This document shows positions 1 to 12,400 of a DNA stretch of 64,000 nucleotides, piece after piece (positions within the stretch are counted from its first letter, which is position 1; each line of letters begins with the position of its first letter). Below the pieces are notes generated by a model. That model had not been told where the DNA came from, did not search any database, and worked only from the letters and a program-made list of their open reading frames with translations. The stretch comes from Stropharia rugosoannulata. Lineage: Eukaryota > Basidiomycota > Agaricomycetes > Agaricales > Strophariaceae. The stretch covers positions 3,658,001 to 3,722,000 of the forward strand of contig JANCIK010000004.1 in NCBI GenBank assembly GCA_028532985.1, given 5' to 3'. The translations under genes were made by a program, and so were the position numbers.

Positions 1-2295
1 TACTTCACGAGAAACCATTAGTTCCTCATCAATATTTGCCTGCCCCCTGATTTCTGTCTGATTCTCGAGCCACTGTGGATTATACAGACATTCGGGAAGC
101 CCTGTTGGCGCTGGAGTTGCACTGTGCTCTTCAATTGACAGCCGTGGATGGAGCTTACTCCCCCGAGTCCCTCTGATAGCGGGATTCTGAGACTCTTTGT
201 CAATGTATTTGAAATAATCGCCAACAACTGGATTACGCCATGGGCAGATCTTGACATAAAACACGGGAACATGGAGGTTGCCTATTTGAGTAACTCCTTC
301 CTCTTCGGATGACATACCGTCGACAGAGAGTTTCTGGAGAAGGTCACGGAAGTATTGCCATGTCCCAAGGTCAGGTGCACTAGACAATGCTTTCACAGTA
401 ATGATTTTCTCCACTGCCTTGGTTCTTCGTTCGAATTTCTGTTAAATTGACTCAGAAACAGTAAATAAAGCAGCACGATGGAACTCACACGTTCGCGACG
501 CGACCGAGATCCTACAATTGCAAGTCGCTGCGCTGAGGAGATTTCTATCCGTTGGCTGACCTCATCCGTAGTTTCCATCCTGCCCTCATCAATATTTGGC
601 CTATTCTGAATCAGTCTCCAGGCCTCTCGAGATCGCTTCAGTTGACCAGAAAACAGAGCAAACAAGTATTTCTCTGGGACATCAGAGATATTCCAAGAGA
701 TATCCTCCTGTCTCTCATCCAAAAGATCATTAACAAATCGTTTCAAAATAACCCGGTTCCAGCGGGATTTCTCATACCCCTTCCCAAAGTCAAGAGTATT
801 TTGATTATCAGGTCCATTTGGACCTGTCTCGAATGCGATTACTTGAGCTTGTGGCGCCGGCGTATATTCTGCGAAGTCCTCTATTGACCTTATGTTGTAA
901 TGAGTCTTCCAAGCTCGACGCACGGCTTGCTAAAACACCGGATTAGATATGCAAATTCAGGAATGATAAACTACTCACCTTCCATGCAAGATCGTGCTCG
1001 TTAGGTATTACACTTTTCTGAGCAGCAATTGCTTGCTGATTCTCCGATCGAGCAGAGCACTTGCGTCGTCCTTTTGGGCTTGTGGTTTTTGCGACCGATA
1101 TGTCCGCCCCAATCTGTTGGATTACCTCTCTGACAAGTGTACGGACATTATGTTCGCCCTCGGGGCTACCCAAATCTAGTGAGACATCCAAAGGAAGCAT
1201 AGCCGCTATCATATGTGTCAAGTTAAATTATAAATAAGAAAATATATGGCTTACTTCTATTGCTATTAGTGTTTGGTGGGGACGGAGTAGCTGTGGGACG
1301 CAATGGAACAACTCCGATGTTTAATCTGCTTCCCTGAACAACACGAGAAGTAGACACCCTGGTGCGCTGGGGGGTAACCGGGGCTGACGGGAGCTCTGTT
1401 TCTGCAGCTTGCAGCCGCTGTCGAAGGCCAAGTATTTCATTATCACGAGTGATCTAATATTTTTCAAATATCATGACTGTGGCCTGAAAATCTATATTCA
1501 ATACTCACCTTTTCTCGCTGTGTCTCCGCTTTCATGGCCTCAATTATAGCTTTCTGAATGGGTATAATTTAATAAATGTTTTCTGAAGATTACACAAGTA
1601 AAACATACCAAATCATTGTACTGCTTGGACAAGTCCTCAAACTGCTGCTTTCCGACTGCCAATGTTGTTTTCTGTTCGTAATAAGCCAGATATGTAACTT
1701 AGATGCTGTAGTAACATACCAGGCTATTGTTGACGTCTTTTAGTCCATTGACTTCACGTTCATACTGTAGTACATGTTGGGTGAGTTGCGCCTCGGTTTC
1801 GGCATCCTCAGCATGACGACGACTCTGTTCCTCGTGCTGTTGCCGTAGCCTTTGAATTTCAGCTTCCTGAGCTTTGATTCGAACGGAATGTTCCAGTGCC
1901 TTTTGTCTTGACATCTCCTCCCGTTCACGAAGCTTGTGCTGCAATTAGCACTACGGATTAACTTCAAAGACGACACTCACATCATCCAAAGTGCGCTGAT
2001 TAGGGCCAGCCACTGCAACTCTCTTGCAAGCGAGAGACTCCTGTAAAGCTTTTAGATTTAGCACATGCAAAAGAGTTCAAATTACCTCAGCAATGCCTTC
2101 AATTGCATTATGTTGACGTCGAAGAATGGTATCAGGCGTGACAACTGGCGGTATTTCTGGCTCGTGGTAAAGAATCATAGGGGCCAGCGATTGTGCGATG
2201 GCATCCTCCTCATCCACTTGGCTGTCCGCCCAGACATTTGTGCTGGACAAAATCTGAGTAGGGGCTATGATGTTTCTGTTAGTTAAGTCGTTCAT
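1..2295 (-). CDS. Agaricomycete-specific coiled-coil hypothetical protein, 3' end beyond window
   Basis: Nine exons can be joined in one frame from ATG at 2295: 2086-2295, 1981-2040, 1720-1938, 1609-1671, 1509-1553, 1255-1453, 979-1205, 489-929 and 438 to the window edge. Introns are 42-55 nt and GT-AG. The first 634 residues are present without a stop. Residues about 95-200 are a Glu/Gln/Arg-rich coiled coil (EEMSRQKALEHS, AEIQRLRQQHEEQSRR). A Pro/Thr linker follows, then a C-terminal part with MSSEEEG, VKICPWRNP and a PTGLPECLYNPQWL-like stretch. From memory, this C-terminal pattern recurs in many Agaricomycete hypothetical proteins of unknown function. No catalytic motif is visible. The splice model is supported by phase agreement at every junction; the function is unknown. 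Confidence 0.75.
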
Positions 2296-2672
2296 TTGTT
2301 AGAGGTAACACTAGTAAACAGAGATATTTGGTGTTGAACGAAAGCCTGCTTTTAAGCACCATCGAGGGTAAACGGCACAGATAAATAGTGATAATCTATT
2401 GTTTGACTCACCTTGACGACCACAATACGGTTTCCAGAATCACAATACGTTGGACTCAAACTAATATCACACAAGGGCAGATTGTTGAATCATGGTTCCG
2501 CATCTGTACGGTATAAGGGTTAATGCAAAGTGTCAATCACTATATCTTTTGTCTCTTTCACAAGTGCTATAAGCCGGTGACAGTTCTGCCAACTGTGTTT
2601 CCAATTGTTCAATTCATCCGGCGATCAATACGTCCGTTACTTATTGTAGGGTGAGTATACTGAGGGTGAGAA

Positions 2673-3427
2673 TATGATGCGGTTTCTGCACAAGTATTCC
2701 CACGCGCGCCACACTTTGATGAGGCCGCGCGCGCGTCTCAAACCTGGAGGACATTTCTTGATTCACTGCATTCGGCATATATAGAATCTGAATAAAGATT
2801 AAAGGGATCAAATCCAATGTTTAGACTCGTATTATCAGTAGAAACAATATGATGAATCATTGCTAATATCCTTTCAATGTACCAGGGGGAGCCTACAATC
2901 TATTGGATTTTAAGAGACATATGTATAGCTTTGGTCCATGCTGTTTTAAATACAAGTGATTTTAGCTGTTTTAATGTGATCATAATGACAAAATAGGAAG
3001 CAAAAACATTGCTTATACACTTTACATCACATTAATGACGATGTATTATGTTATTTTTAGTGAGAAAAAAGTGTACATGTATTGTAACCATGCACAAAAC
3101 AATGTAACCTCGCTCTAAACAAAATAGAAATGCCCAGGAGATGGTGAAGAAGAAATGTCCCCTCAGTTTGTGTCGCGCGCGTAGTCCCATCAAGTGTGGC
3201 GCGCGCGTGAGCGTATCGTGGGAATTGCGGTACAAATACATTGATGAGATGTATTCTCCTGCCAGAAGTGGTGGGAATGCTCTATAAGCATCGAAGGTGT
3301 ACCCCCCGGAAACCTCTATATTCATTATATAGCAAAAAGGGGGAAAAAATCTATACTTGGCGTTGCGAAGGTAGTCCCAACGAGTGTCGCGCGCGCGTGG
3401 GAATACTTGTGCAGAAACCGCATCATA
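2673..3427. mobile_element. 755-bp non-autonomous inverted-repeat transposon (MITE-like)
   Basis: Both ends carry the same 36 bp in inverted orientation, beginning TATGATGCGGTTTCTGCACA, at 2673-2708 and 3392-3427, with no mismatch. GTGAGAA flanks the element directly on both sides (2666-2672 and 3428-3434), a 7-8 bp target duplication. The interior is AT-rich with no transposase-like reading frame. A second, shorter inverted pair lies inside (about 2701-2760 against 3140-3210), sharing CGCGCGCCACACT and GGACATTTCTT. The target size could suit a hAT-like element, but the superfamily cannot be assigned from sequence alone. Confidence 0.85.
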
Positions 3428-3434
3428 GTGAGAA

Positions 3435-4061
3435 TTTATGCTAGCTGCGCACTTATGGCGCGCATCACCGACACAGACTACAATTGTACCGCGGTCACTG
3501 TATCAGATCTAAGTTTGTTACGACATTACAGCATTCATGGGCTGCACGGACTTCAAATTTGCACAGACGTGCTCACCGCACAGACACGGATGCACGACTT
3601 ATACAGGAGGGCATACACTGATACAGTGATGTGTAGATCGTCTCACAGCACAAACAGTGCACGGATGTGTGCGGAGACGCGCAGAAACGCAGATCGTCTC
3701 ACAGGCAGTGCACAAATGTGCGTGGAGATGTACCGACGTGCCAATGCTGCATGTACAAATGTTCAATGAGTAATAACATACATGCATCACGGACAACAGA
3801 GATCCATGGCACATGCACATATTGTCTCGCCCTATACATACATGCAAGGGATAGAGTACACTTTGTTCAATTCCGGCTCATGGTGCCCTGCTTGCGCGTG
3901 CCAGATCTTCATAAGGGATGAGCGCTTGACTGGGTCTTCTTTCTCACACCTTGTTCATGGCCCAACACATTCGCAATTATCATGGGATGGCAAATATATC
4001 AAGTGATTCTGTAAGTACGAATACATTATTTGAAATATAAAATATCATGATCTTCCAATCA
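3435..4061. other. Gene-free, CA/TG-rich stretch with a short direct repeat
   Basis: No reading frame looks coding. The sequence is dominated by CACAGAC, TGCAC and ATGTGT words. A degenerate direct repeat starting AGATCGTCTCACAG occurs near 3636 and again near 3690, each followed by CAGTGCACRRATGTG. Confidence 0.5.
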
Positions 4062-4636
4062 TCAACAGTCGAGGTATTGCTTTGCGAGGTAAACTTTGAG
4101 CTCGTCGTAATATGGGGGCAATGCTTATAGACAGAATAACATTAATGAAATATACAATGTGATAATAATCAATAAACTCACTGTTTGTGCAAGGCTAAGT
4201 CCAGTAAGTGATCGTCGGAGGATCTCATATTGACTATGGAATGGCGATTTCTGGATGCGACTCTCAGAGCAACAACATCTCCTTGAATATTCAACTGATT
4301 ATTTTGAGATAGCAGAATATGGCGTTTGAAGAAAATCCGAAAATGAGCTGTGCGACGTCGCTTGAGGCGCATCTGGACAAATATATCATGCGTGTAGGGT
4401 TGAATATTGCCTTGAGACATGACATTCTCAAGGCATGGATAACGAACATCCTGTGGATCGGAAGATGTACAGTTTGCTTGAATCACTATTGGGCGGGGAT
4501 ATTTCACGGCAGACGAGTACAATCGCCCTCTAAGCAATACAAAGCCCCTGGTCTGCAGAAATTGTAAGTAAAATGGCAATCAAGCAATAACAATGCATAC
4601 ATTCTCTGGGGATATCCATTTTCGCTGATTAGGCAT
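4062..4636 (-). pseudogene. Conserved Agaricomycete hypothetical gene, possibly frameshifted
   Basis: Exon 1 (4601-4636, ATG at 4636) joins in phase to 4182-4552 across a 48-nt intron. It gives a protein beginning MPNQRKWISPENTRGFVLL and continuing through KYPRPIVIQANC, VRYPCLEN, LNIQGDVVALR and VNMRSSDDHLLD. I recall this block order from a widespread Agaricomycete hypothetical family with no known function. The expected C-terminus, LPPYYDELKVYLAKQYLDC followed by TGA, lies at 4062-4120. The only plausible splice there (donor GTGAGT at about 4181, acceptor before 4123) joins it out of frame by one base. Either the gene has a 1-nt lesion, the assembly has an error, or an unusual splice is used. 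The true start could also be further upstream. Confidence 0.5.
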
Positions 4637-5449
4637 TTGAGATGAGTTACCAATGCAAGGTTAGAATGGTTTGAGTTAATTGAACAGCTCTGCTGTGGAG
4701 GTGTAGTATCGAGACTTGCAAGCAATCTGTGTCTTTTAATATGTTGATGTACAATAGCCAGATTGACTTATTATTTGCCGTCTCCACTGCATAACAATTC
4801 TGCTAATTAGCCCATGGGAATATAAGCGTCACTTGAGCGCCACTGACGACAAATTCAATGAGTCACAATTAAATGAACATGGTCTTTTATTGATAAATAT
4901 CGGTTGCTGACAGCTGTGAGAAACAAAGGCCTAGGTAACCGTGCTAGTAGCGCCCTTCATGTAACAGCCATCTTTTTGTATTCTTGGACAAATGCACTGT
5001 AATACATGACGTTCATAGTATTACTGATATTTTGGGCAGGGTATCATCCTACATGCTACCAGATTGACCCAAGTCCACAAACCTAAAGGCCTGGACCTGA
5101 TCTGCATCTGCAACCTCCCAAATGCACTGTGCATGTGCATGGTTTGCATTCTGCTATCTCAAGCTTTGGTGTCGTATGTGGATACAGAGTGTTGTTCATT
5201 ACCTATGTCATCTGGATTCTGCAAGAAGAATCACAAACTCTATTGGCTAGTACTTGCCCACGCAGGCGTGTGCATGTGCATGTGTGACTGCACGTACATG
5301 TGCATATGTGTATGTGTGCGTGCGTGCTGGTCTATGTTGGTAGATAGACAACCACATTGTGCAGTGCATGACGCGTGAACACTCAGACCGACTATACAAC
5401 AGAATGTTCATTGGATGCGGGATATAAAATACATATATATCAAGCGCCA
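4637..5449. other. Gene-free region
   Basis: No coding sequence can be supported. It separates the gene fragment at 4062-4636 from the 3' end of the WD40 gene and contains the TG-rich microsatellite listed separately. Confidence 0.5.
5262..5336. repeat. TG/CA-rich microsatellite
   Basis: An impure alternation of TGTGCATG, TGTGTATG and TGCGTGCG words, a simple-sequence tract likely to vary in length. Confidence 0.7.
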
Positions 5450-6930
5450 CTACCAAAACATAAAGCGTGCACTATTCTGATATATAAATGCAAGTGCCAT
5501 TGCAATAAAACACGCCTGAATGACAAGGTTGAATGGTGATGTCGATGGTATCAGTGGTGGTGTTTTGTCCGCGCCAACATGTTGAACAACAGGAACCTCG
5601 CGGTTCTTGCACCAAATAGCAATCGAGCATGGCCCATCAGTCCCACCATTTTGAGACATGGCTGAGAAGATATATGGCGACTCTGTGTTTTCTGTGGCCT
5701 AATACTTCGATTTATATAAAGACAGCATACCAGAAATGATGTTCACTTACAGTAATAGCCTGTACCCGGTCGTTACCAGCCTTAAGCTCATCCACCATGT
5801 TTCCAGTCCGTCGATCAAATATGTACATCACACCATGATCACTTCCGCAGATAATAAACTTGCAGTTCTCGATGAGGCGGAGTTGTCGAGGCCGCATGGA
5901 CTTTGAAACTGCGACTGGGTAGGTGCGTACACGAAGCCAAGAGTCATAGCGGTATGCAGCTACACCTTCCGAAGGATCGTCTAAGCAGATAACGTTTCTG
6001 CGAAGGTTTGCAGACACATTGCCGCTAACACAAGTAAGTACAGAACCGAAATCAATGTTGTGAGGCACTCACATACGACATCCAGTGTATCGTGTGTCTT
6101 GCACCTTTCCATCGCTTCCACTTAGTGTATGTCTTATTGAGGGTAAGTAAATTTTGTAATGTGGCAAGAATAAGCACATACATAACGCCGTCATATAATC
6201 CAAAGCTGTAGATTTCCTTATTGTCGCCAAGATTTCCAAATGCAAGCGCCTTTGGGACATGATTCTTGATCGTCACATTGAACACTGGCCTTAAGTCCAT
6301 CCTTGATCCTATTTCGAACAGGGATATTACGGAACTACGATTAGACACAACGAGACGATTTGATGCAGGGTCGAAAGTGATTGCTGTAATCTCGCCTGGG
6401 TCTACCCCTAATGCACAGAATGACTCAACATAGGTCTGGTAATTACAGTAGTGTTAGCTACGTATAGTTCACGCAAAAATAAACTCACAGTTTCTCGACC
6501 CGAAACTTCTTTCCAGCATACAATATATCCCCCCAGAGTACCATACACAAGCCCGTCATCTGGTTCATCTTCGCGTTGTATCCATGCTAGTGCTGTAGTT
6601 GCCCCGCGATCACCTGCCCCAGAAGGGCGGGAAAATTGAGAAATTTGACCGAAATCCGGATTACGCTGCCCAATGGCCCGGCGTAGGTCCCATACACGGA
6701 CACCGTCTTGCCCTACTTCCCATTAGCATTGATAGTGTGTAATATTACAGAGAATACATATGTAACGTACCACCACTGGCAAGTTTGCCATCGTCCGTAG
6801 CTGCCATGCAGAGTACAAGGCCCTTGTGACCTTTAATGTGAGTTTTCAAAGAATACATATCATTCTTTGACGTTAGGATCGATGGTGGAGATCCACCAGA
6901 GGCGGTTGTTGCATTGAGCTTTGAGGACAT
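5450..6930 (-). CDS. WD40-repeat protein with C-terminal membrane helix
   Basis: The start is ATG at 6930. Exon 1 (6771-6930) encodes a first WD blade (GHKGLVLCMAATDDGKLASGG) and splices to QDGVRVWDLRRAIG, completing a WD motif. Later exons encode EITAITFDPASNRLVVSN, a LSGSDGKVQDTRYTG segment and FIICGSDHGVMYIFDRRTGN, all typical beta-propeller strands. The final exon (about 5450-5700) reads PYIFSAMSQNGGTDG and SIAIWCKNR, then ends with a hydrophobic helix FNLVIQACFIAMALAFIY and FMFW. This architecture, a propeller with one C-terminal anchor, is common among Agaricomycete hypothetical WD40 proteins. The substrate or partner is unknown. Five short GT-AG introns are inferred; the exact junctions of the small exon near 6080-6140 are the least certain. 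Confidence 0.8.
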
Positions 6931-7405
6931 GATATTTGATAGTGCAGCCTACGGCTTGACTGCATGCTATAAATGTTTCCTTCACAATAAGCACTGCCTA
7001 CTCAGTTGTTAAGGACCTGGCGTACAACATGTTCCATGGTATCCAACATATGATGCATGCGATCTTTCATTGACCTAAAAAAGATACAGTATTACAATAA
7101 TGCTTAATTGTAGCTATAGAGTGGTCACTGCGACGTGCGATTATTATTTGATGTCTGACATACGACATGATGCATGCAATCTTACCGATGCCACTGACCT
7201 AAAAATAGATGCAGCACTTACAATAATGATTCGTAGCAATGGACAACCACTATTATTCAGTAGCACCCTGCAGTAGCGTCCTTTGTTTTGGGTAGTCGTA
7301 CTTTAGCAATTTTGTCTTACAATTAGATAGAATGTTAAATGGCGTTGCAAAGCTGTGACATATGTATTTAAATGAACTCAGACGCCAGTGCACACTTGTG
7401 CTACT
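6931..7405. promoter_or_regulatory. Shared upstream region of two divergent genes, with a direct repeat
   Basis: The WD40 gene and the 7406-8234 gene are transcribed away from each other from this 475-bp region. A degenerate duplication of 60-70 bp lies at about 7047-7115 and 7155-7235. Both copies read ATGATGCATGCRATCTT, then TGACCTAAAAA, then TTACAATAATG. It may hold bidirectional control elements; this is inferred from position only. Confidence 0.45.
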
Positions 7406-8234
7406 ATGTCTTCATCAATCATTGAAGTTATCTCTGCCGGAGCGTTTGCCCCAGTTCCCCCGCCCCCTCGACCACTTGTGGTGCCACTTGACCTAACGGA
7501 TCTTCTTTCCATACGACATGCGTCCCTTTTGGATCTCGAAGACCTCGATGGAGCACCAGAACCATCTCACATTGGGCCCATGGGGCCCTCTCCATCGTTG
7601 GCAACAATTAGATATCGTCCATACAGCAAAGATCAAGAGCGGCGCAAGGGAACAGATAATAAAGGCAAGAGTAGAGCTATTTCTTCCCCACTCACATCGC
7701 CGTCGCCGTCGCCGTCTCCAGAGCCAGAGCCAGTGCTTCCTGGACACACACGACTAATCAGACCAGCTCAACATCCATCTCCACCTGTTGCTTCAACCAG
7801 TGCCGCAGGAGCTCGGGCAGTCTCGCTACTGATTGCCCGTCCCAAGAATGCAACTCGGCTCAACTTGGAGGGATTGCTTGGCTGGAGCGAAAACGACTAT
7901 AAGGACTTCAGAGTGAGTTGTGATGTTTGCCCGTTGCAAGTTTTTATTTTGATGTAAATGTAGTTGGCCGTTGCTGTTGGCTGCAAGCGTCTCCTCGATC
8001 CCACCAAGTCATGGGTCTCGCAAGACTCCAACAAGGTGTTGATGCTTCGGAATGAGGTGTGTACTATGTCTGCGATGCTCAGTCAATAAACTTATACTCC
8101 ACGAGATTTGTGGTGATTATCCGCGGCTTCTGCAGTACCAGGATATTTGGCCATTTGAGATTTCCGTCCAGGCCTCGCTAAAAAGCAGTGCTGCAACTTC
8201 GAGGAGGAAAGTAGCTGTTGTTGCACCTGTTTGA
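7406..8234 (+). CDS. Small three-exon hypothetical protein (233 aa)
   Basis: Exons are 7406-7912, 7964-8056 and 8136-8234, all joined in phase 0 by introns of 51 and 79 nt. The ATG at 7406 is preferred to an in-frame GTG upstream. The N-terminal two thirds are Pro/Ser-rich and probably disordered (PVPPPPRPL, SPSPSPSPEPEP). The conserved-looking C-terminal part contains LNLEGLLGWSENDYKDF, then AVGCKRLLDPTKSWVSQD, then a YQDIWPFEI segment, and ends in a basic tail (TSRRKV). This composition suggests a small helical domain. I do not recognise a functional family, and no signal peptide or membrane segment is visible. Confidence 0.75.
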
Positions 8235-9447
8235 TTTCCAGCGCGCTGGTGGATCGCCCTCACTTTGTATACTGTAACTCCTACAATGATCCTACGATTG
8301 TCCTACGCTTCATTTCAGTACGAATTATATATATATATTCCTTTGTGCCTTCAGAAGCACCAAATTCATGCCTACATATTCAGTTTTATTTATGATGAAA
8401 AACGAGGAAACAACTACAATTTCATTACTGTTTTTAGATGCACACTTTTTACAAGTTTCTGCCAGATCAAAAACGCGACTAAAACTGTGATATTTATCCT
8501 ACTTGTTATGCTGACAAAAAAATGAATCAACAGTCATGTTTTCGGGCAGTAAAATAATTCAAATTTACTTAGAAAAAGATTCCAAAGTATAAGGTAAGTA
8601 TAAGTTTTTATTACAGTCTGTATTCTTTGGCATACGTATAACATTAACAAAGATTGTTTTTTTTACGGTGTTTTGGCGTGACCGAAAAACATGAACTTCC
8701 CGGAGTGAAGAAAGAAGTGCTACTTACATCAGTCAATCTTGTTGGTAATTATAAAAGAGCCCCGTGAGATCGCATCCTTGACGCAATGCAACGGAAACGA
8801 AGTAAGTGCTGATTGATGCAAACAAGGCTGCATCATCGGAATGCAGGCTGCCACTAAATTTAGATCCACGACGCCCACGCGTCGTTGGCAATGTACAGCA
8901 GACATCAGTAGTTCTTATTCAGCCTTGACCTTAACGGAAGCAATATTCACTATTCAGTGAATGGGGCAATAGCAAATAAAAAGTAACGTGGCGTAGCAAG
9001 CTGGCATTTTCTGCCTGGGCATGAAACCGCAACTTCGATGTTCAATTGCGGTCATCAGATTATCTGCGCTTTTAGTTTTATTGAGCTTATCATGATCATG
9101 ATTATCATACCTGTTGGAGGGAGAATCTAGAAGTTGAACTCAGAAATGCACATCTGGTATGCTCTGAATGAAAATGCATTTTTCATATTTTATACATATG
9201 TAATACATACTCTATGTATGTGTACGGGCTACATAAAATAAATCTATTGCGTTATGCATATTGTAGCATAGTTAGCGCAGCTTGAAAGATACTCAGTAAT
9301 ACAAAATTTAAGATGTTGTGATGTGGGTGATACAATTGGGGAGATCCAAAAGTGACGGTGTAGAACGAAAGAGGAAAAATGTAAGTAACGAAAGAAGATA
9401 CTGGTATAAGTTAGGCAAAAAAGGGAAAAAAAATCGAAAATGTTACA
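8235..9447. other. AT-rich intergenic region, no gene seen
   Basis: This separates the convergent 3' ends of the 7406-8234 gene and the STE6-like gene. Short reading frames here have low-complexity or random composition. No RNA gene is recognised. Confidence 0.5.
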
Positions 9448-12400
9448 TCAATGCAACCATTCACCGCCCTTCGCAAGGGTCGCAAAAACGCCTTTGCGCT
9501 CCATGAGCTCATCATACCTGCCCTGCTCCACAACCTGCCCATCATGCACAACCACAATGCGGTCGCACACCAGCATCGCCTCCAGGCTGTGCGTAATCAC
9601 CACCGTTGTCCGCGCATGCTCCCCGCGTCGCACATTCGCGATCGTCTCCAGCACCGCCGCGCGATTCTCGGGGTCCAGCGACGATGTGCACTCATCCAGC
9701 ACGAGGATGCCCGCCGGCCTTGCCAGCGCGCGTGCGATCTGCAGCCGCTGCGCCTGCCCGCCCGAGACAAGCGACGCGTTCTCGCCGAGCACGGTATTGT
9801 ACCCCTCCGGGAGTGCCATAACAAAGTCGTGCACACACGCAGCCTGCGCCGCGCACTGCACCGCCTCGAACGGGAGCGCGGGCTGGCCGTAGCGGATGTT
9901 CTCCGCGATGCTAGCGTTGAACAGGTGCGGGTGCTGGCTGACGACGGCGATGTGCTCGCGCAGGTGGTGCACGTTGATGAGCCGCGTGTCGATGTCGTTT
10001 ATGGTCGTCGAGCCAGTGTGCGGCTCATACAGTCGCTGCAGGAGAGCTGCGATGGTTGACTTGCCAGAGCCTGACGATCCGACGATGGCGACACATTCGC
10101 CTTCTGATATCGTCAGATCCAACTCCCTGAGGACGGGGACGTTTGGCCGTTGGGGATACGCAAAGTTGACGTTGCTGAATTGAATATCGCCCGTGATGCT
10201 GGGCACGAAAGATCCTTGCGATTCGGTAGATTCAGTAGTCAGCTCCGTCAACTGGACTACGTCGTGCGCAGCTTGACTAGTTTTGGCAATGCGTTCGGCT
10301 GGATCACGGATTAGCATACTTGTAAAATGAATCAAAAACTGGACTCACTGAATGCCATGAGCTGCGATCCAATGGTGACAGTAAAGACAACCAGGTTGAG
10401 GACTTCGACCATCTGCAAGTAGGAGTACGTGCCGCGTGCAACCAGAAGTGCGCCGACGTAGAACAGAAGCGCCTCGGCAAGGTAGATCAGACCACTTGCG
10501 ATGCCATGGGTGCAGCCCTCCACGAACGCGCCACGGACGCCAGTAACCAGAGAATTCGTGATAGCCTGCTCAAACTCCACACGAAAGACGTGCTCGAAAG
10601 CCATTGCCCGGATTGCCCTGATGTTGATGATAGTCTGCAGAATTTGTAAGCACGCCGTTCACAAGTTAGACAGTTAAATACGTACGTTGTAATACACACG
10701 CGCGACCTCCTCCCTTGCGCGCTTATTGCGCACTTCGCATTTAGCTACGAGGCCGCTCTGGATCGCCATAACCACCGCGAATACAGGCGCGATCGCGAGG
10801 CCCGCGAGGGTCAGCTGCCAACCTTTAATAAACGCCCACACCAAGCCCACCCCGAGCATCGCGCACACGACACAGCACTGACCCCACACGACCGCAACCA
10901 CGTCGCGCGCGTCCTCCGCATCCTTGACGACGCGCTGTACGACCTGCGCGGGCCCGTTTGTTGGGGCGTCAAACCACTGCTTGTCCTGCATCAGCACGCG
11001 GATGAGCGCGCGGCGTCGGAGGTTGGTGATCCACGCCATCCCACAGGCCTCCATGACCACGTACTTCAAGCCGAGCAGCGCACCGTCCAGCGCCGCGACG
11101 CCGAGCACGAGCCCGCCAAAGGTGTTGATCGCGGACACGTTCTGTGCGCCGGTGGACACTTCAAAGAGGACGCGGGCTAGGAGGAACGAGAATAGGGGAG
11201 TCATGGCTCCGCTGGCGATGCAGAAAGCGAGGCCGGCAAAGAGGAGAGGTTTGTTCGGAATTTGAGGGTAGATCAATCGAATGAGTGAAAAAAAGCCGGG
11301 ACAACGGCCGGTCTCGAGGTCTTGTTGAAGATTTTCCTCGGAACCTTTTTCGACATTGACAAAATCAACAATTTCGCGGCCCAGCCGGGCGCGTGAGCCC
11401 CGTGCTTGCCGCGCTTTGATTGCACTGCGTCTCATTGCCTCGCTTTCTTTTAAATAGGCGTCATCAAATCCATCAGCGAATGCGGGGAACGGTTCTGTGA
11501 GTGTCGCTGTAGAGGGAGTAAGAAGGCCGGACATGGTGAACCTCTTCTCAGCAGCAGTAACCGCAGCAGGAGGCGACTGGAGACTGGAAAGGGCCATAGT
11601 CAAAGGACGCGACCGATGCTTGGTGGCATTATCAAAATCCATTGTCTTGCGGAAGTGCAGTTGATTGGAGGACCGGGGCTCCCTGGCCGAGTAAGCGTTG
11701 ATAACGTCGAACATCCAAGTGCCAAAGGTGGACATGGGCCTAAGCGAAAGAGCCCGTTGAGCGTTGAGGACAGCGGGCTCGTTGTCCATGTTTCCTAACT
11801 CTGCTTCCTCCTCAGCCGTGGACAATGTATCTTCGGTTTCATCCACAGTTCCTTGCGACTCGAGCATCTTCCTAAACTCTCCACGGATGCCTTTCTCATA
11901 CGCGCTTTTGCTCTTGTCCTCGAGATCAATGCGGTACCCCTGCTCGGCGACGCCTCCGTTCTTGAGCACGTAAACAAAGTCGTCCGAAGTGATTTGCGAC
12001 AGGTCATGAGTGATGACGATCGTCGTCTTGTTGTAGCGCCATTTCTTCACAGCTTCGAAAACAAGTATGCGCGACGTGGGATCCAGCGCAGAAGTTGCTT
12101 CATCTGGTGAGAAAGGTCAGTACGAATAACATAAGGGATGGGTGCATTCAAACATACCGAGAATGAGGACGGTCGGGTTCCTGAGGTGTGCCCGGGCAAT
12201 GGCGAGGCGCTGCTTCTGGCCTCCGCTGAGGCCGACGCCAGAGCCGCCTCCGAGGATAGTTTGGTAGTCTTGCGGCAGATCGCGGATGAACTCGTGCATA
12301 AGCGCGGCCTGACTAGCCTCTTTGACATCTTCGGAGCTGACAGGCGAGCCTTCATGAACGGCAGCCGCAATGTTCTCCCAGACAGTTTTGCCTTCGAAGA

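Noticed and set aside
3241..3921. Several short frames right of the inverted-repeat element
   Set aside because: Cys/Met/His-rich products of CA/TG-rich simple sequence; no splice structure or recognisable motif.
9451..10059. 202-codon plus-strand frame opposite NBD2 of the transporter
   Set aside because: Antisense of a strongly supported coding exon with Walker motifs.
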